Source: Sphingomonas sp. CL5.1
GTDB taxonomy: Bacteria > Pseudomonadota > Alphaproteobacteria > Sphingomonadales > Sphingomonadaceae
Length of the DNA stretch: 64,000 bases
Assembly: GCF_013344685.1 (NCBI RefSeq)
Contig: NZ_CP050137.1
Span: 1,182,001-1,246,000 of the forward strand
Direction of reading: 5' to 3'
Both the position numbers and the translations under genes were made by a program. Positions 35,216 to 44,201 of the stretch are shown here, piece after piece (position 1 is the first letter of the stretch; every line of letters begins with the position of its first letter). A model generated the notes under the pieces. The model saw only the letters and a program-made list of their open reading frames with translations, did not search any database and was not told the origin of the DNA.

Positions 35216-36174
35216 ATAGGCATCGTGTGCGGAATGATACCGGCGTTCATGGTCTTTCCCGGTAGCGGATGCCCGACGATATCGGCGGCGAGCTTGGCGG
35301 CGTCGATCAGCGCTGGCAGATCGACGCCCGTTTCGATTCCCATCTCCTCGAACATCAGCGCCATGTCCTCGGTGCACACGTTGCCGGCAGCGGCACGGTT
35401 GCCGGCGAATGGGCAGCCTCCCAGCCCCCCTACGGACGAGTCAAAGCGGTCGACACCCAGTTCCAGGCCGGCCAGAATGTTGGCCATACCCATTCCGCGC
35501 GTGTCATGCAGATGAAGCGCGAAGGAAAGGTCGGGCCAGCGCTCGCGGGCTAGATCCAGCAGCCTGCGGATCGATGGCGGGCTGGCAAACCCCACAGTGT
35601 CGCAGAAATAGACCGTTCCTGGGCACTCACCCTCGTCCGCGCAGATGTCAAGGAGCCGTGCCAGCGTGTCCACCGCGAGCTGCGGCGGCACATCGCCTTC
35701 GAACATGCAGCCGAACGCGGTGAAGACATAGGTGACGGTGGTGGCAAGCCTGGCCGCGCGATAACGCTGGATCAGCTGACGCTGGCCCTCGAGCACATCG
35801 ACCGCGGACCGATTGTTGTTTTTTCGGGCGAAGCTGTCGCTGGTGATAGCGAACACCGATCCGACCAGATCGAGTCTCGATACCTCGGCGCGATCGAAGC
35901 CCTTCGCGTTGAGCCACGTGCCCGTGTAGTGCACACCCGGCTCGCGCCGCAGTTCGGCGGCGACGCGTTCCGCGTCCGCCATCTGCGGCACGCGCTCCCG
36001 GTCCACGAAGGAAACGCAGTTGATTTCCTTCAGTCCCGTCCGGGCAAGCGCGTGGATGAGCTCGAGCTTGCGCTCGGTCGGCACCACCGTGCGCTCGCTT
36101 TGAAAACCCTCGCGTGGCCCCTCCTCGCAGATCGAAACCCGCGAAGGCGTGTTGAGCGGTCGGACGCGTCCCAT
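35212..36174 (-). CDS. hydroxymethylglutaryl-CoA lyase
   Basis: This 320-residue HMGL-like TIM-barrel enzyme cleaves 3-hydroxy-3-methylglutaryl-CoA to acetyl-CoA and acetoacetate. Signatures are EEGPREGFQSE near the N-terminus (usually R-D-G-L-Q, here R-E-G-F-Q), LHLHDTRGMGMAN (metal His pair), and SVGGLGGCPFAGNRAAAGNVCTED with the catalytic Cys. The ATG at 36174 overlaps the upstream enoyl-CoA hydratase stop by one base. A longer frame to 36378 is shadow. Next to acetoacetyl-CoA synthetase this assignment is well supported. The altered first motif could reflect a related substrate. Confidence 0.87.
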   Translation of the reverse strand: MGRVRPLNTPSRVSICEEGPREGFQSERTVVPTERKLELIHALARTGLKEINCVSFVDRERVPQMADAERVAAELRREPGVHYTGTWLNAKGFDRAEVSRLDLVGSVFAITSDSFARKNNNRSAVDVLEGQRQLIQRYRAARLATTVTYVFTAFGCMFEGDVPPQLAVDTLARLLDICADEGECPGTVYFCDTVGFASPPSIRRLLDLARERWPDLSFALHLHDTRGMGMANILAGLELGVDRFDSSVGGLGGCPFAGNRAAAGNVCTEDMALMFEEMGIETGVDLPALIDAAKLAADIVGHPLPGKTMNAGIIPHTMPI

Positions 36175-36953
36175 CAGCGGCCAGTCCATTGTGGGGGCCG
36201 CTTGTCGTTGAAGGAGGCCAGCCCTTCCTCCGCATCCTTGGTGAGGCGCATCATCTGGATCTGTCCTTCCGTGTACGCGATTGATTGGGCGAAGGTCATG
36301 TCGGTGATTGCGAGCAACGCATGCTTCCCGATCCTGACTGCGGTCGGCGACTTGTCGATAATCCGGCCGACGAGCCACTGCAGTCGCTCATCCAGCTGCG
36401 CGCGCGGCACGACGTAATTGATGAGCCCGAAATCGGCCGCGTCTTGCGCGCTGATCGGCTCGCCCGTCAGGCACATCTCGCGGAAGCGGCGCTGCGGGAT
36501 GAGATGCTGCATCAGACTTGCGACCTGCATCGGAAACATGCCGATTTTGACCTCTGGCAGCCCGAAAATGACGTCGTCGGCTGCCACCGCCATGTCGCAC
36601 ATCGAAAGCACGCCCATTCCGCCGGCCATGCAGGCGCCGTTAACCCGCGCCACGATCGGAATGTCGCACTGCATCACCTTGCGCAGCATCTGCGCATAAC
36701 CAGTAGTCGGTTGCGAATAATCGTGATCGAACATTCCCGAGCCACGTTTCAGGTCGCCGCCCGCGCAGAATGCGCGTTCGCCCGCGCCGGTCACGACGAT
36801 CGCCAGCGCGTCGCCGCGCGTCGCCTCGTCGATGCCTGCGGACAAGCCCGCAACGACCGCATCGTTCAGCGCATTTCGGCGATCCGGGCGGTTGATGACC
36901 AGGTGGATGACCCGTTCGGACCATTTGTATTGTACGGCTGGTTCGTCAGTCAT
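36174..36953 (-). CDS. enoyl-CoA hydratase/isomerase family protein
   Basis: This 259-residue crotonase-fold protein has RPDRRNALNDAV, the oxyanion-hole segment AFCAGGDLKRGSGMF and ACMAGGMGVLSMCDMAVAADD, then FGLPEVKIGMFPM with a Glu in the usual catalytic region. It would hydrate an unsaturated CoA ester, such as a 3-methylglutaconyl-type compound, to make the lyase substrate. That order (hydratase then HMG-CoA lyase) mirrors leucine and acyclic terpene catabolism. AAGGAGAGAGAG precedes the ATG at 36953. Confidence 0.88.
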   Translation of the reverse strand: MTDEPAVQYKWSERVIHLVINRPDRRNALNDAVVAGLSAGIDEATRGDALAIVVTGAGERAFCAGGDLKRGSGMFDHDYSQPTTGYAQMLRKVMQCDIPIVARVNGACMAGGMGVLSMCDMAVAADDVIFGLPEVKIGMFPMQVASLMQHLIPQRRFREMCLTGEPISAQDAADFGLINYVVPRAQLDERLQWLVGRIIDKSPTAVRIGKHALLAITDMTFAQSIAYTEGQIQMMRLTKDAEEGLASFNDKRPPQWTGR

Positions 36954-36988
36954 CTCTCTCTCTCCTTAAAGCGGCCGGTCAGCCGACA

Positions 36989-38362
36989 TCAGATCAACGC
37001 TTCGTCGGCCGACGCGATCGGCGTCGTGCCATGCGTGCGCTCGATGGCACGGCGGACCGGCTCCAAGCCGACAAAGGCGGACAAGGTGGCGATCGGGCCG
37101 AGTATTCCAATCAGCAATACCGCAGAATGTCCTATTCCCGCCGTACCGAACAAACGGTCGCTAAGCACGCCAATGAGAAGTGGACCGAGACCGTTGCCGA
37201 ACAGGATGAGCATCATGACGTATAGACCGGCCATTCTCGCCCGCGCCGCTACAGGAGAGACAAGCTGCACCAGAGCCGAGGCATAGCCGGTAAAAGAAAA
37301 GGCGAAGAAATGCGCCACGAAAATCAAGGCCAGGAACAGATAGGGGGTGCGGCAGAGGAAGGCCGCCAGCGCGCACGGGGCGCCGACGACCGTACACCAA
37401 CCGAACACCCGAAGATGGGCGTCGATCATCCCGCCACTGAACAGCCGATCCACCAGTGCGCCGAACACGAGCGTGCCTAAGCCGGATCCGACGAGATGCA
37501 CCGCACCGTAACTGATCCCGATCTGGTCCGGCTGCCAGCCATAGGCGCGCGCCATGAAGGTCGGCGTCCATAATACGATCGCAAACAGCAGGAGCGCCGT
37601 GGTCACAAAGCTGCCGAAGATTGCGGCCAGAGCGCCCTTATTGTCTTTCAGCGCCGAGCCGAACGACGTCGTCGTCGTGCCGCGTGAAACCGGTTCATTC
37701 CCACCGGCGCGGAAGGTGAACGCCAGCGCTGCGCTCAGCACGCCGCAAGTGCCGAGCACGATGAACGGCATCTGCCAGCCGCGCACCACGAGCCCGCCGA
37801 CGAGCGCGATTCCCGGCCAATGCGCAAAATGGCTAACGGCAATTCCGCCCAGTGCCGTCGACGCGCTGCTGCCGAAGATGCCGCCGAAATAGAAAATCGA
37901 CATCGCCATGCTCAGCCGCTCGCGTGGGAAACGGTCGGCCATCAGCGCATGCGCGGCCGGCATGAGCGAAGCTTCGCCGATCCCGAGGACCATCCGAGCG
38001 AGCAGGAGTTCCCCGTAGGTTGCCGCGATACCACAAGCAATCGTGGCCGCAGACCAGACCAGAACGCCAGTAAATAGGACGGCGCGTCGTGAGAACCGAT
38101 CGATCAACGCTCCGATCGGCCAACCGAAGAAGCCGTAGAACACGGCGAACGCCATACCCAGGAGCAGGCCGACCTGCGTATCTGAGGCGCCCATGTCCTC
38201 TTTCACGTGCGGGACCATCAGCGAAAGGACGGTGCGGTCGAACGAATTGAGAAAATAAAACAGGATAAGCACCGCCACCATGTACCAGGCCGACATAGGA
38301 CTGGCTGCCCTGGCCGACCAAGGACCAGGTTCGCCGCTTGGCGGGAGGATTAATTCCTTCAT
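36989..38362 (-). CDS. MFS transporter, ACS (anion:cation symporter)-like
   Basis: This 457-residue protein has about twelve transmembrane segments. The first pair holds LNSFDRTVLSLMVPHVKEDMG and GWPIGALIDRFSRRAVL, the conserved MFS loop 2-3 motif. It resembles importers of organic acids found in sphingomonad catabolic operons. With a TonB receptor upstream, it likely carries the pathway substrate across the inner membrane. The ATG at 38362 lies 35 bp after the TonB-receptor stop; a longer frame to 39007 is shadow. Confidence 0.87.
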   Translation of the reverse strand: MKELILPPSGEPGPWSARAASPMSAWYMVAVLILFYFLNSFDRTVLSLMVPHVKEDMGASDTQVGLLLGMAFAVFYGFFGWPIGALIDRFSRRAVLFTGVLVWSAATIACGIAATYGELLLARMVLGIGEASLMPAAHALMADRFPRERLSMAMSIFYFGGIFGSSASTALGGIAVSHFAHWPGIALVGGLVVRGWQMPFIVLGTCGVLSAALAFTFRAGGNEPVSRGTTTTSFGSALKDNKGALAAIFGSFVTTALLLFAIVLWTPTFMARAYGWQPDQIGISYGAVHLVGSGLGTLVFGALVDRLFSGGMIDAHLRVFGWCTVVGAPCALAAFLCRTPYLFLALIFVAHFFAFSFTGYASALVQLVSPVAARARMAGLYVMMLILFGNGLGPLLIGVLSDRLFGTAGIGHSAVLLIGILGPIATLSAFVGLEPVRRAIERTHGTTPIASADEALI

Positions 38363-38397
38363 GAGATGATCTTCATCGTCAGCAACTCCCGGCCATC

Positions 38398-40569
38398 TCA
38401 AAAATTGATCGTGCCGCGGATACCGTACGTAGCCGGACGCATGTAGCTGGCGAGATCGCCCGTTGAGAAACCGACGACCTGAAGCGGATATCGGACGTCG
38501 GTGATGTTGCGGCCCCACAAGGCGATTTCGAACCTGTCCGCCGAAGACCGCCACGTCAGCTGCGCGTTGACGATCGCATATTCCGGCTGACGAAGCCGGC
38601 CATCCACGGTGAAGTTCATCGGCCCCTGATAATAGGCATTGGCTCCGATGGTGACCTGACCGCTCAGCGCTGCGAACGTGTAATCGATACCAGCGTTGCC
38701 ACTGCGCTGAGGCGTTCGCAGCAGCGGTTTGTTGGCGGCATCTACGAACGCGGCGACGTTGCCGCCGCCGGGACGCGGAACGAAGACCTGGGCATTGGGA
38801 AACTGCTTGTACGTGGCGCTCAACGCAGAAACACCGACGCGCAGGTTCAGGCCGCTGGTCGGCTGGACGACGATTTCCGCCTCGCCGCCGTAGATTTCGG
38901 CCTTGGCGGCATTTTGCAAGATGACGGCGTTGCTGACCGGGTCCCTGCTGTTGACCTGGATATCGCGGTAATCCGTATAATATCCGGCAACGTTGATGCG
39001 CAGCCAAGGCGCCGGATCGGACTTGAGCCCGAGTTCATAGCTCTTCACGTGTTCAGGGTCAGCCGGGACGGGAGAGAAACCCGGCGCGTTGAAGACACCC
39101 GCTTTGTAGGCCTGCGCATAGCGTGCATACAGCTTCAGCTTTTCGCTCGCGCGCCAGTCGAGCGTGAAGCTGGGATCGACGCTGGTCCAGGTTTTACACG
39201 TCCTGGGGAGCGTCTGGGTGCCGACGTAATTGTCAGCGGCGCCGCATTTGCGGTCGTTGCTATAGCGTGCGCCGGCAGTAACGGTCAGGGCGTCCGTCAG
39301 CTTGTACGAGCCTTGCGCATAAAGGGCGAACGCGCGCAACGTCAGCGCCGCCTTGAGCGACGACGTGTTGACGGTCCGGGGCTTGAAACCGGAATCGTCG
39401 TGGATGTAGAAACCACCGATAACCCACGAGAAACGCTGTTTGTCGGACGACGCGAGATACAAGTCTTCAGTCAGCCCGTTGTCATATTGATGCGCGCTCT
39501 GAGTTTGAATCGCGAGCGGCGACATATCGAGATCTAGCCGGTAGTTGTTCATGTTTTCGGAATAGCCGGTGATCGACGTTAGCGTGGCACCGGAAAAACG
39601 GTGGACGAGCGTACCGCTGAAGGACGTTTGGCTCATTGCCACCTGAGGCGGTTCGGTCAGGCGAACTTGACGGTTTGTATAGGCGAGTGGCACGTTGGGA
39701 TCGATCTGTCTCGCGACCGTATTGCCGTTCAACGGGAAGTTGGCGATCGTGGTGTCTTTCCGCTTGAAATACCCAGCGGCCAGGGTGATGTCGGTGTCGC
39801 CGTCCGGTTGAAACAGCAATTTGCCGCGCACCAGATAATTGTGTTGCGACGCCGTGCGGGTATTGGTGGTCAGTTCGGTCACATAGCCGTCGTCGTCGAG
39901 ATACTGGGCTACGATGCTTCCCGCCAGGTGGCCGGTTCCGCCGGTAAGGTAAAGCGAGCCCTGAAGCTCGTTGAAGCGGCCATAGCTCGCCACGACCTTC
40001 CCGCCGGGCTCAAAACTCGGCGCCTTGGTGATGATGTTGATCGCGCCCGCCGTGGCATTGCGGCCGAGCAGCGTCCCCTGCGGGCCTTTAAGCACCTCGA
40101 CCCGCTCGATGTTCGCGAGTTCGAAAAGTCCTCCGGTGATGAATGGCTGGTAGACGCCGTCGACGTACGTCGGCACGACCTCCTCGTCGCCTGGGTTCGC
40201 GCCCCGGGTGCCGATCCCGCGGATCGTCGGTTGCGGCGTGAAGGTCGACTGCACGAAATTCAGGCTGGGCGTGACCAGTTGGATGTCGCGCGTATCCTGG
40301 ACGCCTGCCTGCGCGAGCTGCCGCTCGCTCAGCGCGGTAATCGCGATCGGCACATCCTGGAGACGCTCGTTGCGACGCTGCGCCGTGACCACGATATCGC
40401 CGATCCCATTGTTCTGATCGGTGGCTGCCTGCGGTTGCAGCGCCTGGACAGGGGCCGATACCGGCGACGAGCTTTGCGCGGTGGCTGCGTGCGGAAAGCC
40501 GATCGCAAGCGCCAAAAGCGATGCCTCCAAGGATCTGTTGCGCCTTGCCGCGACCTCGAACTCAATCAT
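38398..40569 (-). CDS. TonB-dependent outer-membrane receptor
   Basis: This 723-residue receptor has a signal peptide cleaved near HAATAQSS, the sphingomonad-type DIVVTAQRRNERLQDVPIAI start, and plug motifs IRGIGTRG and VLKGPQGTLLGRNATAGAI. A 22-strand barrel should follow, ending in GIRGTINF with a terminal Phe. Energised uptake of a pathway substrate is the likely role. AAGGAGG stands before the ATG at 40569. The start lies inside the last codons of the CoA-transferase gene (8-bp overlap), so uptake and activation are co-expressed. The longer frame to 40650 is shadow. Confidence 0.92.
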   Translation of the reverse strand: MIEFEVAARRNRSLEASLLALAIGFPHAATAQSSSPVSAPVQALQPQAATDQNNGIGDIVVTAQRRNERLQDVPIAITALSERQLAQAGVQDTRDIQLVTPSLNFVQSTFTPQPTIRGIGTRGANPGDEEVVPTYVDGVYQPFITGGLFELANIERVEVLKGPQGTLLGRNATAGAINIITKAPSFEPGGKVVASYGRFNELQGSLYLTGGTGHLAGSIVAQYLDDDGYVTELTTNTRTASQHNYLVRGKLLFQPDGDTDITLAAGYFKRKDTTIANFPLNGNTVARQIDPNVPLAYTNRQVRLTEPPQVAMSQTSFSGTLVHRFSGATLTSITGYSENMNNYRLDLDMSPLAIQTQSAHQYDNGLTEDLYLASSDKQRFSWVIGGFYIHDDSGFKPRTVNTSSLKAALTLRAFALYAQGSYKLTDALTVTAGARYSNDRKCGAADNYVGTQTLPRTCKTWTSVDPSFTLDWRASEKLKLYARYAQAYKAGVFNAPGFSPVPADPEHVKSYELGLKSDPAPWLRINVAGYYTDYRDIQVNSRDPVSNAVILQNAAKAEIYGGEAEIVVQPTSGLNLRVGVSALSATYKQFPNAQVFVPRPGGGNVAAFVDAANKPLLRTPQRSGNAGIDYTFAALSGQVTIGANAYYQGPMNFTVDGRLRQPEYAIVNAQLTWRSSADRFEIALWGRNITDVRYPLQVVGFSTGDLASYMRPATYGIRGTINF

Positions 40570-41872
40570 CTGCCCCCTCCTTGTCCGTTTCATTTTCCGT
40601 TTCACTGAAACGATGCGAGTTGTCTGCTTGTCGGGCGGCGCCCGGTGCATCGAGCTGGTCGATCTCCGCGTTGCTCAAGCCAGCCTCGCGCAGCACCTCG
40701 ACGGTGTGCTCGCCGATCAATGGTGCCGGCCGGAGCGGGCCCAGTGTCGTCCCATGCCATTCGCTGGGCACAGCCGTCTCGACGTACCGGCCGATGGCAG
40801 GATGTTCGAGGTCGGTGAAAAAGCCGATGTCGGTAAGATGCGGATCGTTCACCAGGCTCGCCATCGTGTGCACGGGAAAGACCGGGATGTCGGCTTCCAG
40901 TAAGAGCGCGCACCATTCGGCCGTGGTGCGTTTCGCCATCTCGTCGCGCACTAGCCCACTTGTGTAACTGCTGTTGGCGGTGCGAGCCGCGATCGACCCC
41001 AGCTTCGGATCGTCCGTCCATTTTTCAGGCTGTCCGATAATGGTCAGGAACGCGCGCCAATTGGCATCACTGTAAATCGTGCAGCACACGAAATCATCGC
41101 GTGTGCGATAAGGTTGCCGTTCCTTGGTCATGATGCGCGGGTAGCCGAAGCCGCCCCGCGCGGGCCGATACTTTTGCCCCCAGAAATGATCGCCAAGCAC
41201 GAATGGCACCATGGTCTCGAACATCGGCACGTCGACCTGCTGGCCGGTGCCGGTACGCTCTCTCGCGTACAGCGCCGACGCGATCACGCCGAAAGCGTAA
41301 AGGCCGACCGCTCGATCCATCACGTTCATTGGCACGTAGCGCGGTCCATCGTCGTTGTGTTCGGCGATGAGCGATGGGATCCCGGTCGCCGCCTGAATTA
41401 GATCATCGAACGCCGGAGAAGGACCGTATCGGCCGCGTTGTGAAAACCCGATAAGATTGGCGTAGATTAGTCGCGGATTGATGGCCTGCATCACCTCGAA
41501 CGTCAGGCCCAGCCGCCGCATGCCGGCCGGACGCACGTTGCATACGAGGACGTCGGCTCCGACCAGCAGGCGCTTGAACGCGGAAACCCCTGCGGCGTTC
41601 TTGAGATCGAGCACAACGCTGCGCTTGTTGCGATTACTGCTCAAAAACATCGGCCCCATGCCGATGTCGCCAAAAGGTCCGACCCGCCGGATCGGGTCGC
41701 CTTCTGGACCTTCGACCTTGATAACGTCGGCTCCGAGGTCGGCCAGCATCTGCGAAGCGGACGCCGCCATGACAATGGTGGTGAGGTCGATGATCCGCAC
41801 GCCAGCCATTGGCCCAGCACCTGCTGAGGCGGTCGCTCCAGTTGTCGATGGATTGGTGGTGGTCACGACCAT
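40562..41872 (-). CDS. class III CoA-transferase (CaiB/BaiF family)
   Basis: This 436-residue CoA-transferase shows MAGVRIIDLTTIVMAAS, LADLGADVIKVEGPEGDP, RNKRSVVLDLKN and the region AFDDLIQAATG with the catalytic Asp. It transfers CoA to an organic acid from another CoA ester and thus starts the operon's pathway. It is the first gene of the operon and divergent from an IclR regulator. The ATG at 41872 opens with a Thr/Ser/Ala-rich 20-residue extension before the conserved core, so a downstream start (MAGVRII) is possible. Confidence 0.88.
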   Translation of the reverse strand: MVVTTTNPSTTGATASAGAGPMAGVRIIDLTTIVMAASASQMLADLGADVIKVEGPEGDPIRRVGPFGDIGMGPMFLSSNRNKRSVVLDLKNAAGVSAFKRLLVGADVLVCNVRPAGMRRLGLTFEVMQAINPRLIYANLIGFSQRGRYGPSPAFDDLIQAATGIPSLIAEHNDDGPRYVPMNVMDRAVGLYAFGVIASALYARERTGTGQQVDVPMFETMVPFVLGDHFWGQKYRPARGGFGYPRIMTKERQPYRTRDDFVCCTIYSDANWRAFLTIIGQPEKWTDDPKLGSIAARTANSSYTSGLVRDEMAKRTTAEWCALLLEADIPVFPVHTMASLVNDPHLTDIGFFTDLEHPAIGRYVETAVPSEWHGTTLGPLRPAPLIGEHTVEVLREAGLSNAEIDQLDAPGAARQADNSHRFSETENETDKEGADD

Positions 41873-41944
41873 GTGCAGCCGGTCGGTGTCGTCGACGTCA
41901 TCCCACTCCCTCCCGCTTTAGCGAGTCACACGTCTTTGCAGTAA

Positions 41945-41987
41945 TATGTTCCGATATGCAAGCTAGTTTTCTGCTATGTTCCGATAT
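41945..41987. promoter_or_regulatory. Two perfect 13-bp direct repeats between CoA-transferase and IclR genes
   Basis: TATGTTCCGATAT occurs at 41945-41957 and again at 41975-41987. The offset of 30 bp is close to three helical turns, so both copies face the same side of DNA. The intergenic region is AT-rich compared with its surroundings. The repeats are good candidate operators for the divergent IclR protein and may overlap the promoter of the minus-strand operon. Confidence 0.6.
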
Positions 41988-42080
41988 CAGAGCACCAGCG
42001 ATTTGACAGCTGGTGCGGTTCGTGAAAAAAACCGCACCTCGCGCTGCTGCTGCAACCACACTCGTACAGGTCGATAGGTT

Positions 42081-42836
42081 ATGGTGACTGACAATCCGGA
42101 CCGTTTCCCGCGGGCGCCGGTTCGGGCACTACAATTGGTGGAACTCCTCGCGCGATATGCCGATGGCATCACGCTGAGCGTTGCCAGCAAGGAGCTGCGG
42201 ATTCCCAAGACGAGCACGCTGCAGCTGCTGCGTGCCCTCATTCAGAGCGGCTATCTCGTGCATGCCGATGGGCGCTACCGCCTCGGACTGTTGAGCCGGC
42301 GATTGGCATTGCTTATCGAGCGGCACACCGCAGTGCATGGCGTCAGGTCTGTACTTGAGGCGCTGCGCGAGCAGATCGGCGAATCCGTGTCTTTCTGCGT
42401 GCTGGATCGCACCGGCATTTGGGTGGAACATGTCGAAGTCGTACAGAGCGAGAAAGTGGTCCGCTACGTCATCGCTCCCGGTACGAGGCGTCCACTATAC
42501 TGTTCGTCACCGGGGCAGATCTTGCTCGCGTGGCAAGCGCCCGCCGACGTTGACCGCTATCTAAGCAGGGTGAAACTGGACCGCCTGACGCCCAACACCA
42601 TCGTGTCGCGCGACCAATTGTTGGCACGTTTGAGAGATGTCCGTAACAATGGCTTTGTGGTGATCGACTCCGAGATGACTCCGGACGTCGTCGGCGCGGC
42701 GGTTCCCGTCTTTGATGCCGATGGTCAGGTCCTGGCTGCGCTGGCGATGGGCGCACCGCAACGGCGGGGGGCGTCCCACATCGACGAGTATGTGGCGGCT
42801 CTGCGCAGGAGTGCGGCGCAATTGTCAGCCGTGTAA
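42081..42836 (+). CDS. IclR-family transcriptional regulator, second copy
   Basis: This 251-residue IclR regulator has a winged helix with VRALQLVELLARYADGITL and ASKELRIPKTSTLQLLRALI, and an effector domain with RPLYCSSPGQILLAW and IDSEMTPDVVGAAVPVFDADG. It is transcribed away from the CoA-transferase/TonB-receptor/HMG-CoA-lyase operon and most likely controls it. The shared region carries the 13-bp repeats at 41945 and 41975. Its sequence is only distantly like that of the IclR protein at 31148. Confidence 0.88.
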   Translation: MVTDNPDRFPRAPVRALQLVELLARYADGITLSVASKELRIPKTSTLQLLRALIQSGYLVHADGRYRLGLLSRRLALLIERHTAVHGVRSVLEALREQIGESVSFCVLDRTGIWVEHVEVVQSEKVVRYVIAPGTRRPLYCSSPGQILLAWQAPADVDRYLSRVKLDRLTPNTIVSRDQLLARLRDVRNNGFVVIDSEMTPDVVGAAVPVFDADGQVLAALAMGAPQRRGASHIDEYVAALRRSAAQLSAV

Positions 42837-43189
42837 CGGACATGCTGTCAGGCCATTGAACTGGATGGCACTGACGCGCAGTGCCTCTCGCACCAACAAT
42901 CCGAGCGCAGCGGTGCGAGATCGATAATCGCGGTGTAGCGCAGCTTGGGCCGGAAGATGTCGGCGATCACGTGGACGAGTTGTCGTTCGCACTCGACCGG
43001 CAGGATCGCGCCGATCTTGGCGACCACAGAGTCCGCCGCGTTGGCCAGCGCCAGCGCGATCAGCGCGACCAGCCCGCCCACTTCCAGCAGCGCCCCAAAG
43101 CCGCGCAGGATACTACGGATATTTGGTTCAATCGCACGCCTTTTCGAACAACATAAGCGCCGACGAAAGGCGGCATTGACGCGAGGTCA
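42837..43189. other. Region without a recognised gene
   Basis: These 353 bp carry open frames on both strands, but none looks like a known protein. A minus frame at 42848-43081 has a hydrophobic start (GGLVALIALALANAADSVVA) then IADIFRPKLRYTAIIDLAPL. It lacks a ribosome site and could be a remnant of a membrane protein. It borders the decayed mobile DNA that follows. Confidence 0.4.
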
Positions 43190-43758
43190 TCAGCGTGTTG
43201 TCCGCGGCTTTGGCGCCCAATTTTTCGCAAGGGTCGCGAGCTTGGTTTCGATGAGGGTGATATTGGGCGGCCGGTTCGGGTCGTATTCCTCGCCGAGGTT
43301 TTCCAACGCTTCTTCATGATATTCGCGCTCCGCAAAGCAGCGCCTTGAGCATCTCAGCATAGCCGTACGGCCCACCGGAGTCATCGGGCGGGCGCTCGCC
43401 GATCGCCTTCAGGATCCGGGGATAGGTCAGTTGAGGATCGGTCGGCGCGGCCTGCTCGATCTTTACGCTGTGCTCCCAGGCGTCGCCGAAGTCGTAGAGG
43501 TGCTGGAATGGTCTTGCGCCATGTATCGCGAAGCGCCTGGGCCAGGGTGGCTTTCCGCGCATCGATCGGCCCATCGAAGCCGTATTCAGGATCGAGCACG
43601 CCGAACCCGGTTCGCTCGAACGTCATCTCCCACAGATGGGAGTCGGTCCAGGCCAACGCTGCCTGGAACACCGCGTGCAACCGATCAAGCCGGAAAACTA
43701 GCGGGACCTCGATGGTGCGACTGACCGGCGGCGCAACGTCGTCCAGCGTGATCTTCAT
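43190..43758 (-). pseudogene. pRiA4b ORF-3-like (IS1096-associated) protein, frameshifted
   Basis: Three minus-strand frames, read in order, make one pRiA4b ORF-3-type protein: MKITLDDVAPPVSRTIEVP (start 43758), then FQHLYDFGDAWEHSVKIE with GGPYGYAEMLKAL, then LENLGEEYDPNRPPNIT. Frame changes near 43510 and 43325 disrupt it. Such proteins are common passengers of plasmids and IS-rich DNA and have no firm function. It is abutted upstream by an IS66 fragment. Confidence 0.7.
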
Positions 43759-43945
43759 TCGCACGACCGTGCCGGTGCTCCCGCGGCTTCCTCCAGATGC
43801 ACTTCCCGGCGTGCAGCCTGCCATTGCCAGGGCAGGAAGTCATCGTTCCGATTGATGGGATGGTCGCCGACGCGCTCGATGACGTCGCTGAACCATGCCT
43901 CAAGCTCGATGCCGTTGAGGCGCCAGGTGCCAGCCAGCGCGCACA
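43755..43945 (-). mobile_element. IS66-family tnpC C-terminal fragment
   Basis: The minus frame carries WRLNGIELEAWFSDVIERVG and DHPINRNDDFLPWQWQ, the last part of an IS66 transposase. It is a different IS66 member from the fragment at 11.2 kb (FLPWQWQ against LLPWNWK). Everything upstream of this piece is missing. It runs directly into the integrase remnant on the other strand near 43945. Confidence 0.65.
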
Positions 43946-44201
43946 TAGCCAGGAGGAGATGACGGCGCAAGGCTTCCGCGCGATGGCAGCGAACCTGCTC
44001 AACGAAATGGGCATCTGGAACCCAGACGCTATCGAGAAGCAGCTCGCCCATCTCGACACCTCGATGGTTCGCCGTGCCTACACGCGGGGCGAATATTGTG
44101 ACGAGCGCGTCCGCATGATGCAGCACTGGTCCGACTATCTCGACCAGCTCCGGGACGGTGCGAAGATTCTCCGGCCACAATTCGGAAGGGGCCGGGACAG
44201 A
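43941..44201 (+). pseudogene. Phage/island tyrosine-integrase C-terminal remnant
   Basis: The plus frame reads SQEEMTAQGFRAMAANLLNE, then WNPDAIEKQLAHLDTSMVRRAY and DYLDQLRDGAKILRP. This is the last third of a P4-type integrase, with the second catalytic Arg in GFR and a decayed His (QGFR instead of HGFR). The N-terminal domain and the rest of the catalytic core are gone, cut by the IS66 fragment. The C-terminal active Tyr lies in the RRAYTRGEY segment. It suggests that an integrative island once ended here. Confidence 0.75.

Noticed and set aside
39601..40608. A 335-residue plus-strand frame within the TonB receptor gene
   Set aside because: The receptor on the other strand has full motifs and a strong ribosome site; this frame has none.
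11175..43945. A recent IS66 composite transposon
   Set aside because: The two IS66 pieces differ in sequence and each lacks most of the element, so no intact flanking copies exist.
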